From NCBI RefSeq assembly GCF_048544455.1, contig NC_133536.1, positions 25,608,152 to 25,672,151 of the forward strand: 64,000 nucleotides of DNA. Reading direction: 5' to 3'. Below the pieces are notes generated by a model. It saw only the letters and a program-made list of their open reading frames with translations. It did no database searches and was not told the origin of the DNA. Below, one piece after another: positions 45,276 to 56,635 of the stretch. Position 1 is the first letter of the stretch. Each line of letters begins with the position of its first letter. The position numbers were made by a program, and so were the translations under genes. Source of the stretch: Silene latifolia (Eukaryota; Streptophyta; Magnoliopsida; Caryophyllales; Caryophyllaceae).

Positions 45276-45590
45276 ATTTCAGACAATAGTTTACGTTTGC
45301 TCTATTTTCCCCTCGTAAAATAAAATAAACGTAAACTATTCATTGAGATAAAAAGAGTAATTAAGAGCAGTGTGTAATATTTATGCCTGGTTTGTTAGGT
45401 TATTCATAACAATGATAAGTCTTATTTTTTTCCGTAACGAATCAGGAAGAAATAATTATTTTGTTTCCAGCATCCTTATAAAATTTTTTAAGCCATTATT
45501 ATATAACTATCATAGAGACTAAAATTTCCTTTATATAAAAAAAAAATCAGTCCAATTTTGCGGGACAACAACGATACCCAAACAGTAAGT

Positions 45591-45888
45591 GGATTATACA
45601 TCTGATGTAGTACATCAGATGGTATAATTTTTTAGCATTAAGATAAAGTTTTTGAGTTTTAATCTAAAATTTTTGATTTTTATTATAAAGTTTTTGAATT
45701 TATTTACTTAAACTTTAATCTCAAAAAGTTACATTATAACTCAAAAAAATTACATATAAACTCAAAAAAATTTGATTTTTGACATCATAAAACTAAAATA
45801 TAATTTATAAACTCTATAGTACTCGAAAAAAATACACAAGAACTCAAAAAGTCATTAAGTATGTTGTAGTACATCTGATGTACAATCC
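45591..45888. mobile_element. Foldback MITE with palindromic ends
   Basis: GGATTATACATCTGATGTA at the left; the reverse complement of the right end is GGATTGTACATCAGATGTA. The terminal ACATCTGATGT is itself a palindrome. The interior is made of degenerate TTTTTGAGTTT/AAACTCAAAAA words. No coding sequence; the target duplication is unresolved. Confidence 0.6.
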
Positions 45889-46056
45889 TTTTTCTCATAC
45901 CCAAAGGGTAAGTCCGCATTGTTTGCTATTTTCTGTATTAGACTTTTAGTTCTCAGAGTTGTATATGAGTAATGATCACAACGGTGGTAAAGATAAAACT
46001 GTTGAAGTTTAATATAATAACGCTCGCAATAAAGCTTCAACTCGAACATATGATTT

Positions 46057-46468
46057 TTTTTGACAATTATAAAGCGAGTAGAGATTACATGCGGACAACT
46101 CCATCCTTTAACTAATCTATGAGTTAATTATCATATTGTAGTTTCTAGGGACATAACAAAAAGAAATACAATGAAAATTGTGGACCAAGTTAAAGATGTC
46201 TTCGATAATAATCTTGGTTCCATGGTGGAGTCGATTAAATTTGAGGACTTGGGATAACACATCCAAACAATCAGAGAAGACAGAGATATGCACATAAGTA
46301 GACTTCAAAACAGCGGTTAATCTTTCCCGAATAGCCAGAGCTTCGGCTTGTTCCGCATTTTGTGCAGCTAAGGAACAACCACCCTCTATACAACCTAAAC
46401 CAGTAGATAGATTTTTGTGCCAAGAAGCATCTATAAATAATTCAAGTTGGTCACAATTATACTTAGCC
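46057..46468 (-). mobile_element. 3' fragment of a LINE carrying RNase H
   Basis: Flanked by a perfect 16-bp direct repeat CTCGAACATATGATTT (46041-46056, 46469-46484), with a short T run at the left end (an A tail on the minus strand). This is the signature of a strongly 5'-truncated non-LTR retrotransposon on the minus strand. The content is an RNase H domain, as in plant L1-type LINEs with a C-terminal RNase H. Confidence 0.8.
46117..46468 (-). pseudogene. RNase H-like domain fragment
   Basis: The minus frame is open across the element to the stop at 46117. It shows the RNase H landmarks FIDASW (first catalytic Asp), AEALAIRERL (Glu) and FSDCLDVLSQ (Asp), then a divergent end CYVPRNYNM, where the last catalytic Asp would normally follow. 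That residue is missing, so the domain is incomplete. Confidence 0.75.
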
Positions 46469-46639
46469 CTCGAACATATGATTTATCAAACCAACCCTTA
46501 CTGAATGGTATAACATTAACATGTCAAATAGTTTAGCTTGTAAAGTCACGGGGGTTGAGGGGGTACTTATTATCTGGATTAAACCCCGTCAGCATCATAT
46601 TTGTCCTTATAACTCATTCTAAGGCCCTGTTTTTTTTGG

Positions 46640-47345
46640 ATCAAACTAATCGATCCGAATCGAATCAACTTATATGATCTCGAATCGAACTTATAGGATC
46701 TCGAATCGAATCGAACTTATAGAATCTCGAATCGAATCGAACTTATAGGATCTCGAATCGAACTTATAGGATCTCGAATCGAATCGAATCAACTTATAGG
46801 ATTTGAAGTGAACTTAAATTAAGTGAGGTATAGGATCTCGAATCGAACTTATAGGATCTCGAATCGAATCGAACCGAACTTGTTATAACGAAAGCGAAAG
46901 AATCGATAAAAACAATAAAGAGACAAACGCACGATTTACGTGGTTCACTAACGGTGTGTTAGCTACGTCCACAGGCGAGAAGGGAGAGAGTTTTATTGAT
47001 ATGTGAGGAGTTTTGATTCTGATTCGACGGTATGATAAGCATAATCATAGGTAGAGGCTTAGAGAGTTTATATAATACTCTCTAAGACCTAATATAGAAT
47101 GACCTAATAAAGGCCCAAGACAGACCTAGCCCAATAACAGATACGGATACCGTTTAAGTTACCCCCGCATAGCTATTCGAAGCGGCGGTTAACAGAATCA
47201 AGGCACAAACCCAACGTAACTTATAGGATCTCGAATCAACTTATAAGATCTCAACTAAATCGAACTTATAGGATCTCGAATCGAATCAACTTATAGTATT
47301 CGAATCGAATCAACTAAACTTATAGGATCTCGTGAATTTAAATTA
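46640..47345. repeat. Minisatellite-like GATCTCGAATCGAA repeats with an insertion
   Basis: Irregular tandem repeats of AACTTATAGGATCTCGAATC and the shorter step CGAATCGAATC cover 46650-46880 and 47218-47340. A segment of about 336 bp (46882-47217) interrupts them, flanked by AACTT on both sides. It contains TTTACGTGGTTCACT and GCTACGTCCACAGG, words familiar from short plant LTRs. The insert's class is not settled. Confidence 0.6.
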
Positions 47346-48735
47346 AGTGACTTTTAAGTTCAAAGAAAAGAAAAAAAAGGCTAAACCCTGAAACAACTTT
47401 ATTATTAGCCATTTATGTGAGAAAATCATTTAAACTAAAATTTCAACTCTATCTTGTAAATGAGGTCTCGTCGATTATTTTATACCTTATTAATTTTATT
47501 CGTGTGATGATGACTAATTAAGATTTGTAGTGATTAGGACTAGTGTAAAATTCAAGTCTAAATAAAGAATGATGGCAGTAATAAGAAGAGGACAAGAAGA
47601 GTGCAAAAAAGGTTAGGACAAAATATAGTGGGACAATCTTCTTAGTCATTATTATTATAACTCTTAAGAAAGTAAGTAATGAATTCTTGTCGAACATAAA
47701 TTCTTAGTCCATCTTCAACGCACGTGTATATTGATTGCTAAACTATTCTTCCCATAGGCTACAGAACAACTAGTGAGAAGCAGTAGTAATAGGCCAAGGG
47801 AGCTCACCTTACCTGAAAATTTCAAGTCTTGCTTAATTAAGTGCGCGCAGCTGCTTCTAGTTGAACTTGATTGTTTCCACTCGTCAACTCTTGCTGAATA
47901 ATAATCATGATGATTTAGGTTCATGCTTTTATGTTTTATCGTCATTTTCTGACGTTTATATCGTTTCATCACACTATACTTTTTGTGATTTTACAGCTTT
48001 CAAGCTTATGCATGCAAGACAATGTTATTATGTAATTCCATTTCAATTTGAGTTTTGATATCTATCTATACTGGGAAATGTCAATTTGTGGTATGTGTTT
48101 TAGGTGATCATGTCTTAACGTAGATGGACCGAGAATTTATGTTCGACATGAATTCGTTAGTTACTTTATCTCATAGTTATAATGACTAGGATGACTGTTC
48201 CAAGAAATTTTGATCATTTCTCGATTTATACGTGTTATTCTTGTGCGAGTTAGGATCTTCTTCCTTATTTTAAAAGTAATGGATGATCCATTACCTCTAA
48301 TAGTAATATTATATAACGTCGACACATTACTAAATAACGTCGACAATTAGCATTGAACTTCCTACTTTGCCCCCTCATAAGTCATAACCTTCTACTTTAC
48401 CCTCTTTCTAAAAAAAAATTAAATTAGATTTTTTTTGAAAAGACGTTTATTTATTAAAAAAACAAATTAGACGGTTTTGAACATAACGACAACGCAATCA
48501 AACAAATCGTAAATGATCGTAAATCAATTGTTATGTTATTTAGTTTCGCAATTTCTGATTAAGACGGTTTATATCATGTCGACCTATGACATAAAAAACG
48601 ATCAAGCTAGTAACGATGAAGTAAACAATGATCGACCGAGAACTATGTCGAAAAACGATATTTAATTATTACTTAACGTCATTTAAAAGACAGAAACTAA
48701 AAAAAAATTGGACGTAAATAATACACGTCTAGCCT
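47346..48735. other. Intergenic DNA, no gene seen
   Basis: AT-rich, with no supported open frame or complete element. Confidence 0.5.
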
Positions 48736-48739
48736 AGGC

Positions 48740-48893
48740 TTGGACATGAATTATTCATGTCCAGCCCTATGGTTGGATGTGAATAGTTCATGTCCAAGCC
48801 TATGGCTGTTATTCACGTCCAACTCTAGGGGTGAACATGAATACTTCATGTCCAATTCTAGGCCTGGAAGTGTACTAGTCATGTCCAAAGTGT
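48740..48893. repeat. Degenerate tandem repeat, TTCATGTCCA units
   Basis: About five units of 30-35 bp built on TTCATGTCCAACCCTATGG with substitutions; TTCATGTCCA or a near match recurs through the stretch. Confidence 0.6.
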
Positions 48894-49093
48894 CCTTGTG
48901 CGAGGGTGATAACACCATATTTTACATATTTTTGACCATATCTTATTTGATCGAATTAATAACACGAGTTAGCTTAATTCACTCATTTTAGTATTAAATA
49001 AAATATTAGTCGTCTAGTTTTATATAATGGAAATTACATTACTTTTGGGTTATTGGTATTGCGATTCGACATTACTCACTCCCTCCCAGCCCG

Positions 49094-49546
49094 AGTGTCC
49101 CATTCAACCCAATTAGTTGGGCCCCTCTTGTGTCCTCTTGGTCAAAAATAAATGTAGACGCTTCCTTTTGCTCCCAGTCTCGCTTGGTTGGTATTGGGTG
49201 TGTGGTTAGAAACCCGTCAGGCAGTTGGTTATGTGGATGGACAAAGAGATGTTTGACCATTTCTTCCTTCATGAGCGAGGTACTTGCTATTTGTGAAGGA
49301 TATTATGCTTTGCCACGACTAGTCCGGGATGTTTTATAATCAGTTCGGATTGTCTTGCTGCCGTCAAAGCCCTCTCCGATGATGACTTAGTCTCTAATAA
49401 TCTTGGGTTTTCTGTGAATTTAATCTTGGACTGCATGGAACTATTAAGGGACTCACAATATTTGAAAATTGTCTTTGAGCCTAGGTATGCCAATGTCGTT
49501 GCTGATGCCCTTGCGAAGTTCTTTGCTAAAGATGATGGTTGTAACA
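49094..49546 (+). pseudogene. RNase H-like (RVT_3 type) domain, frameshifted
   Basis: The first part (to 49339) has NVDASF, GIGCVVRNPSGSW and SEVLAICEGYYAL; the second, in another frame (from about 49342), has SDCLAAVKALSDDD and [13 protein letters not shown]. All four acidic positions (D, E, D, D) are recognisable. A frameshift near 49335-49345 breaks it, and the TGTAACACCCC start of an LTR at 49543 cuts it off. It could be the C-terminus of a LINE or a relic of a stand-alone RNase H-like plant gene. Confidence 0.75.
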
Positions 49547-49735
49547 CCCCAACTATCCGGCCAAGATTATTAGAGCATTACCATCTCGGTTTCCCGAGGT
49601 AGGGTTTCAAAACTCCTATCAAATAACTTTTTATTAATGTAATGTTTAATAATTTACATAAACGTAAACAGATGAATAAAGTGCAACTCATGACATCTAT
49701 ACTCTTCTAGCCAACTAGACTTGTTAATTTGGGTT
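49543..49735 (-). repeat. LTR end fragment, minus orientation
   Basis: Begins TGTAACACCCC with ACCATCTCGGTTTCCCGAGG, which read on the minus strand are the last 70 bases of a chromovirus-like LTR. It stops near 49735, where sequence in the opposite orientation begins. A block of about 58 bp starting GGGTTTCAAAACTCC occurs in both parts (49602-49660 and 49731-49790). Confidence 0.65.
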
Positions 49736-50886
49736 TCAAAACTCCAATCAAATAACATTTTATTAATGTAATGTTTAATGATTTACATCCGCGGTTTTGA
49801 TTAAAATAGTTAGAGAAGTATATAAAGGTGTGTTAACAGGTTCTTAATCATTATTTTAAAACCTAAACTACGTATAACTTCTCCAACTATTCTAATCACG
49901 GCTAGGGTTAGATTGAAGGGTTCTACATCTTTCCTTCGTGTCAATTCCATCGGTAAACATCGTACTTTTGTTATGATTGTCATGTTGTTATTGTTAAAAC
50001 CCTAATCAGATTTATTGTCTATGTGTGGGGGGTGGGGGTTGGTTTAGGGTACATTTTGATTGTATGATGTGGTTATAGGTGACGAATTCGTAGAGGAGCC
50101 TTTATGATTGATTGATGTGGTTGCTTGGATTGCGAATAAGGTAGAGTTTCCCTACTTGGTTGGCTGTGTAATTGAGTAATTGTTTGTGATTAATTGTTAG
50201 TATGTTATCTTTGATTGGAATTGATGGAAGTTGATTGGATTGTATTATTGGTTGGTTGGTTGACTGTTGTGGAACTATGTCGGGAGATGGTTTTATACCC
50301 ATGTTCGCCTCTTGTGATGAGGGATGTGCACATTAAGGAGCTGGGATCACTCGTTGCGATGAGCGGGGCTTAGGTGGTACGGCTGCGGTCCCCACTGGCG
50401 GCGTATGTTACCTATTGTGATGGGTAACCTGGCAAGGCTACACATTCAGTGTGTAGTCAGTTATTGGAAATTGTTGGAGTTGGATATTGGTTAGTTGTGT
50501 TGTTCTAGTTATTTCCGCTGCGTATATTGTTTTTGGTTATACAATTGACTGACCCCGTTTTATGTTTTCAAATTTGTAGTGATCCATTCGGGAATGGTGA
50601 GTAGTTGACTAGCAAGTGATGGATGTTGAGATAGCTCGCGAGACATGGATGGGCGGAGTCATCACTTGTTGTGTCGATTAGTTGTAGATGAGTTTAGTTT
50701 TATGACTTTTGGTTTGGTTGTTCCGTTTGGAGTTTTGGACTTGTAACCTTTTGTTTTCAGCTTTTTTAATAAAGTTGTTTCATTATGGTTTCTGTGATGC
50801 ATACTACCTAGGGTAATCGAGATGGTAGCACCCTTATATGCTAAGGTGGTCCTTGGGAAGGCCCTTTGATAAATGGGGGTGTTACA
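49736..50886 (+). repeat. 5' LTR of a third chromovirus-like element, start unclear
   Basis: Plus-oriented LTR ending AAATGGGGGTGTTACA at 50886, with a TATATAAAGG box near 49823, GTGATCCATTCGGG and AATCGAGATGGTAGCA as in the other chromovirus LTRs, and no CTCGATCGAGT array upstream of the TATA box. The proper TG start is missing; the upstream piece is inverted. Confidence 0.75.
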
Positions 50887-51667
50887 AAGTGGTATCCGAG
50901 CAACGATTTTGAAACCTAAAACCAATGAACAAATGAACATATGAACATATGACGTCTAATAAAATGAACCCGAGTAGAAATTGTTTGGGGCTACTACAAA
51001 GGTTTGGGAGACGTCCTATGACCGCACTATGGCCCTTAAAAATTCGAACCGGTTACTACGGAGTGTGTCGTGGGGATTGGTGTATTCTTATGTTATATAT
51101 GTGCTCTATAAAGTGATGTGCATGTTGTAGTTTAGATGATATGGCTTGGGTTGGCTTATGTGTTGTGGAATAGTTGAGGTAATAGTATGGCATGTTTAGT
51201 ATGATCGTAAGTTTGTTTTACTTGTGGTAATAGTATGAGAAGATGATGTTTTGTTGTGTTTCGGTATCTTACTTGGTTAACTATATGTTTGGGACGTCGT
51301 GTCGGCATGATTTAGCTGAGTAAGGGAGGTACTGGACCGAGTAAAAGGAAGTTGACTGAGTACCGGTCACCCGACCGAGTGTGAGTGTGTGTAGTTTAAA
51401 ATAGCTTCTTGAATATGACCACTCGACCGAGTAATAGGGAAACTCGACCGAGTAGATCTTACTCGACCGAGAATGCTTTATATGGGATTCTGATCAGCTT
51501 CTGGAGTTTGGGTACTCGACCGAGTAGTCTATGTACTCGGTACCTTCATGTACTCGACCGAGTACTGATGTGGGCGGCTGTGTTCTTGTTTTGAACCGTA
51601 GGCTATATGCTTACGTTTTTATTCTTATATCAGCTCAAAAATGCTGCCAAAGAAATCTCTTGCATAT
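50887..51667 (+). mobile_element. Leader and gag start of the third chromovirus-like element
   Basis: A primer site TGGTATCCGAGC (50890-50901, one change from the usual form) and a leader with CTCGACCGAGT palindromes (about 51330-51570), a variant of the motif in the other two elements. A gag start at ATG 51641 (MLPKKSLAY) is homologous to MPPKRNALY of the Tekay gag. The sequence is cut after nine codons by the Tat/Ogre LTR. Confidence 0.75.
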
Positions 51668-51914
51668 TGTAGATACCTCGTTTCTGCACCTTCCGCCAAA
51701 CACCCAGTGATGATTGGCCGCATGTTTAGCATATGTCGCGATTTTATGACGTTTTGTAAATCGGTTAATAAAAGGTAACTCGTACACTTGTGTCTACCCC
51801 TGGGTTGTCATCTAGGTGTCATTATGGTTGTTTTGGCTGTAATTAGAGTACATTTGGAGTCCGGGTCAAAAACCGTCTTCATTTCCTAAAACCGTCAATC
51901 CCGAGTCAAAGCAA

Positions 51915-54225
51915 TGTAACACCCCGGTTTATGAAGGAGCCTTTGGCAAGACATTCCCTAATAAACCGAACTGTTACCATCTCGGTTTCCCGAGGTAGTG
52001 AATAACAAATTAAACTCCAAGGCAATTTATTTAACATTTTAACTTAACTATTACAAATTCTCCTTTTTAAATTAAATTACAAGAACTGACGTAAATAAAA
52101 GTGAAGTCTTCTAGATGATGAACTAGCCACTAGGTCATCTGATCCAGTGTCTCACGCCCATCCAGCTCCCGTCCTATCTCATAAACCTGTCAAGTCTGCT
52201 CCCCATAAAACGGTTCATCACAGGTGTTCACGAATACACAGGGTCAACCACGAGGTTGAGTAGGGAAAACAATAAAACAAAAAAATATGATATGCATGAT
52301 ACTCCGTCACCTCCATCTCCACCTCAACTCATCACACACAACCCCGGCACGCCCAGCCATACCGATCCCCGGTAGACTATATATATCGACCGTAGTCGAT
52401 CTGCCCGCTCGCAGCGGAGGACACCAGGGCAAGTCCCGCAAACCACTGGGCCTTATCACCACATCACATCATATCTCATCATCGTCACCACCACACCATC
52501 CTCCAACTCCAATGCATATGCAATGCTCAACAGTAATCAATGCAACATGATATGTATATCAATGAATGAAATCATGCCAGCTATCAAAATAATGAAATAA
52601 CATAATCAACACGAACAGTTCAGTCAACCACACTCCAGTGTATGAATCATAACATAAATTACAACCACGCACAAGTCATCGATCACAAATTTCCACATGT
52701 AACACAACAACTCAACACAATTTAACAACACCGGTAAGTCAAGTGTATTTCCCTACCTCAAAGTGCCAGCAAATCCGATTAAGCAGTTCAAGCAGTCCAG
52801 AAAATAAAGCAACGAATCTGATTATCGATCCTTCACAAATCCGTCACCTAAAACAATTATAATATTTATAATTACTAATTACTAAATATAGAAATCTCCC
52901 AAATAGAAGCTACTAATCAAAAATAGATAGGTTACCCAATATAGAAAGTTTCTAAAAAAATGGAAAGTTTCCCAAAATAGAAAGTTACTAAAAATAGAAG
53001 TTTTCCCGAAATGAAATCCCGACACCAAAACTTATGCCCAACTGCTAACTAAAATAACCCGATTAGTATTTGACCCAACTTCCCAAAATAGAAACTCGGA
53101 AATAAAAACGAAACGTAAACATTTTAATTACGCAAAACCCGACACAACCCTTCAAACACTCCCCTTCTCACCGCCGCCCAACCACCACGCCGACCCAAAC
53201 CACCTCTGCCACCACCGTCATCACCCTCGACCCACGGTGGTTCCAGGGGTGGTCATCACTCGCCTCGACTCCCTCTGGACCGCCACAGAAACCACCCCAA
53301 AAGCGCCTGACCGCTCGATTTCCCTTTCCCCTGTTTTCACGCATTCAGGCCACCGCCACCACGAACCGCCACCTAAGACCACCAACACGCCTCCAATGTG
53401 GTCGCCCCAACCACCAAGAGTTAACCCAACAATACCCGTGTCAATTCGGGTCTGAAAAAGGGTCCCAATTACCCGAATTAACCCCAAAACGCCACGAAGC
53501 CTCTGTATACGAAATGTTCCGGCCACCACCGCGCAAACCACCACCGATAACCACCCAAATGCCACCTTGCCCGTCGACCCTTCACCCTTAGTCTCACCAG
53601 CCCAGGTCCGCGTCAAATCGAGTCACAATAAAGGGTTAAACCCGTGTTTTTATCCGCCATCAGAATCCCATAACCACCCCACCAAAAGCCGCCTGAAACA
53701 CCTTCTCCCGCCGGTCTCTGGTGGTCAAAAGGGGGTCTAATCACTCCCTGGTCTCCCACGGTCACAACGGTACCCTAGGTTAGTCCTATAGCGGTCTAAT
53801 TAACAAGTTATATTCGTCTTAAGGCGAGTAGTTTTGAGACGGTCTTACCTTGCTTGAATGCCGATGACGATATGCGACCAACGCTCTTCCTCTCTTCCAC
53901 GGCAACCCTAGGTGAGTGTAGGGTTTCTAGGTCCCTTTATATAGTCTAGGTTTAATTAGTATCCGACTCATATCAAGAAACCCGCTCCTATTCTAATTAG
54001 AAGATACCTTGCTTAATTAGTTCCCGACTCACAACTTATAAACCCGTCTTTACTTAATTACCAACTGGCCTTAAGCCATGGCACACAACCCCATGTACTT
54101 CCTTCATAAAATATCATTTACCTTTCTCGTCTTACTTGCAATTACTATAATAAAATACGATTAATTAATTATTCGAATTACGTAAATTATTTATATAAAT
54201 TATTATCAAATTACGGGGTATTACA
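51915..54225 (-). mobile_element. Solo LTR nested in the Tat/Ogre LTR
   Basis: The ends on plus are TGTAACACCCCGG and CGGGGTATTACA, with perfect AGCAA duplications (51910-51914, 54226-54230). 2311 bp with no internal primer site or gag/pol, so it is a solo LTR left by recombination. On the minus strand it carries CAACCTCGTGGTTGAC and CCGAGATGGTAACA, shared with the tandem LTR units at 4638-19540, so it is a better preserved member of that family. Confidence 0.88.
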
Positions 54226-54720
54226 AGCAATGTGCTTGTCTACCTAAGGTTAAGATGTTATAAATTTTATGAGCATATCTCATTTTGAGTCTGTCACTTC
54301 TTTGGGCTAAACTTAAAGTTTACATTACAAAATTTGTATTTCATTTAGCTAAAATGACAACCTAACTTTAAGGTCCGTTTTACTAGGTGATAAATACTTT
54401 TTTGGGTCTAGCCTATTTCACATAAAGTTCCAGATCGTTCTTTTAGCTTTCCAACGCCACCAAAGTCACCTTAATCCGAGATATGTAGAGAAAGTTATGC
54501 CTAAAATACGACAGGCTGTCAAACGCGCTTTCTCGCACAGAAGAATACTACCCGAGAAAGGACGCAGTAAGTGCTGCGCCTCTTCCAAGGGTCGCAGCAC
54601 CTGCTGCGCCTTTTCTCAAGGCTTTTTTTTGTCCAAGTTTCCGTGTTTCAACCTAAGTCGGTTGTTTCCGGATCTTTCCTTCCGTATCCTATTCTTACCA
54701 TAATTCCTTCGTGTGTTTAA

Positions 54721-54728
54721 TATAAATA
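54721..54728 (+). promoter_or_regulatory. TATA box in the Tat/Ogre LTR
   Basis: TATAAATA followed by GAGGCCTCCGCCTC, a plausible transcription start region for the plus-strand element. Confidence 0.6.
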
Positions 54729-56615
54729 GAGGCCTCCGCCTCACATATTTTTCACGCGAGTGTCCGTTCTTCTCTTCTCCCTTTCCATTCTAAGACTGCG
54801 CTATTGCTTTCGACGCCTACGTGCTTGATCAATCGACCACGTAAGCTCAGATAATTCTAAGTACCAGTCACGTTTGCATGACCGACCAATTTGACCACTA
54901 CACAATCTATTAATCAATCTTTTAATTCCTTTTTTAAGGGCATTTTCATATTTGCATAGATCGAGTCGAGTTGCCACTAAAAACCGATTTAGTTAAATCT
55001 CGCCACGCTAACATGTAAGTCTGAGGGTGTAAATCCTATTTTATTTGCTGTCCTTTTATTTTGTATCATTTAATGTAAGGTTTATATCAAAGGCACGTTC
55101 AAAACCGTCTTTAAAACCATCCTTTAAAACCGTATTTATAAAACAGCAAAGGTCTGACGTCGAGAAGAAACGCAGCAGCAGCTGCGCCTCTTCGAAGAGT
55201 CGCAGTATATGCTGCGCCTCTTCCTGAGGCTGCCGCTGCTCCTGCTCTTCTTCTTCTTCCTCTTCCTCGACCTTCTGCAATTTTCTATTTTTCTTATTTT
55301 CTTTGTTTCTTTTGTTCGTTTCAGTACATAACCATGTTTTGCTAATCCTTTTCAAATTATAACGTTTAATTCGACATAAATCCCTTATAATTCAATATTT
55401 GCGGGTTTTCGTCATCTTATTCAAACCCGGATTTTAGAGGTTCGATGTTCTCATATCGATTCTCTGGAATTCGTCTTTTGTACATAGTTTTCCTTATTGT
55501 ATTTCAATTCGCCAATTTAATTCCGCTTTCAAAGTTTCAATCTTTAAAACCCGTTTCCGACCTCGTGAATTATATCTAACCTATGGTAGTTTGTTTCAAT
55601 CCGTTTTTATCGTTTTATGACAATATTAGTATGCATGTAATCTTCTAAATTACTTCTACTCGAGTCTAATATCAAATATCGACTTTAAATTCATCAATAA
55701 ACATTAACAACCCTCGGTTCTGACTTCATAACCAGAGCCCAACTCAAGAACAGACGCGGGGAGTGCTGCGCCTCTTCCAGAGGACGCAACAGCTGCTCCT
55801 GTTTTGGGTTGGTTTCTGTCCCTGAAATCTTTCTCTCATTGACGTAACTCCTAATTACAGTTTAAATCAACTATTAATCGTGATATCACCTCTAACCTGA
55901 CGTATTTCCATACTTTTATTTTAATTTTAATTTTACTTTTTATTTTCTTCTTCGAAATCTCGTTTTGAGCGTGCTTTTGACGTAGATCAATTAATCTTTG
56001 TACTCTCTGTAATATTTATTCTTAATTCATATTTATCGCTCTTGTATGATTTGTCCATCTGGCTTCCGCATGTAATGAATCTAATTCCAACTTCGACCAA
56101 TCTGTTTGCTAAATTACGTGTTCACCGACAAAGTCTAATCTCACATGCTAGGATTAATCTGTGTTTGTTGCATTGCATGCATTATATCGACGACATATCA
56201 AATATGAATAACTTTCCTAATCAGTAGTAGAGGCCGCTATCGAGGCGGGCGGGATTAGGTGTTCGATTAAAGAGCTTCCTAATACGTGCCCTCATCCCTT
56301 ACTCAAGTTATCTCTGGACATCCGTGTCCATTGGCATCTTCGAGAGTCATTCTAGACATAGAATGCTAAGGGTAACGAGTTCTTAGTGTTCATGTCATTA
56401 CTTTGTGTCTTGACATAACACGAGATATTCGAACGGTTTCCAATTTTTCCACAATAAATTGGTGGCGACTCCACAAATGCAGGCTTGTTCAACCTTTTAC
56501 CGGTTTCAATGCCTCACCAATCGGTAAGGCCCATGACGTGCTTTGGCGAACCCAAGGCTCCGTGGGACAAGTGCCACCGCCTCGAAACTAATGCGCGGGT
56601 GGCCCATGTCCACAG

Positions 56616-56635
56616 TTTGGCGACTCCGCTGGAGA
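56616..56635 (+). other. Primer-binding site of the Tat/Ogre-type element
   Basis: TTTGGCGACTCCGCTGGAGA directly after the LTR. This is the primer-site class of plant Tat/Ogre elements, usually assigned to an arginine tRNA rather than initiator methionine tRNA. Confidence 0.7.

Larger units (their letters stand above)
44408..45357. mobile_element. 90-bp-family Stowaway MITE split by a hAT element
   Basis: Left end CTCCCTCAATCTAAG at 44408-44422. The right part, from about 45276, has the family stem AATAGTTTACGTTTG against CGTAAACTATT and ends at 45357. TA flanks are kept (44406-44407, 45358-45359). The hAT at 44424-45275 separates them. Confidence 0.75.
51668..56614 (+). repeat. 5' LTR of the Tat/Ogre-type element
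   Basis: Begins TGTAGATACCTCG and ends CCCATGTCCACA, directly before the primer site. Without the nested solo LTR it is about 2.6 kb. A TATAAATA box lies at 54721-54728. It contains TTGGTGGCGACTCC near 56459 and three GC-rich hairpin-prone blocks built on GCTGCGCCTCTTCC (54562-54612, 55170-55230, 55755-55800). Confidence 0.7.

Noticed and set aside
53221..53616. 131-codon minus-strand frame as a gene
   Set aside because: It lies wholly within the solo LTR and its sequence is low-complexity GC-rich; no domain is recognisable.
55056..55355. Minus-strand glutamate-rich open frame
   Set aside because: Produced by a CTTCTT-rich stretch in the Tat/Ogre LTR; low complexity with no supporting features.
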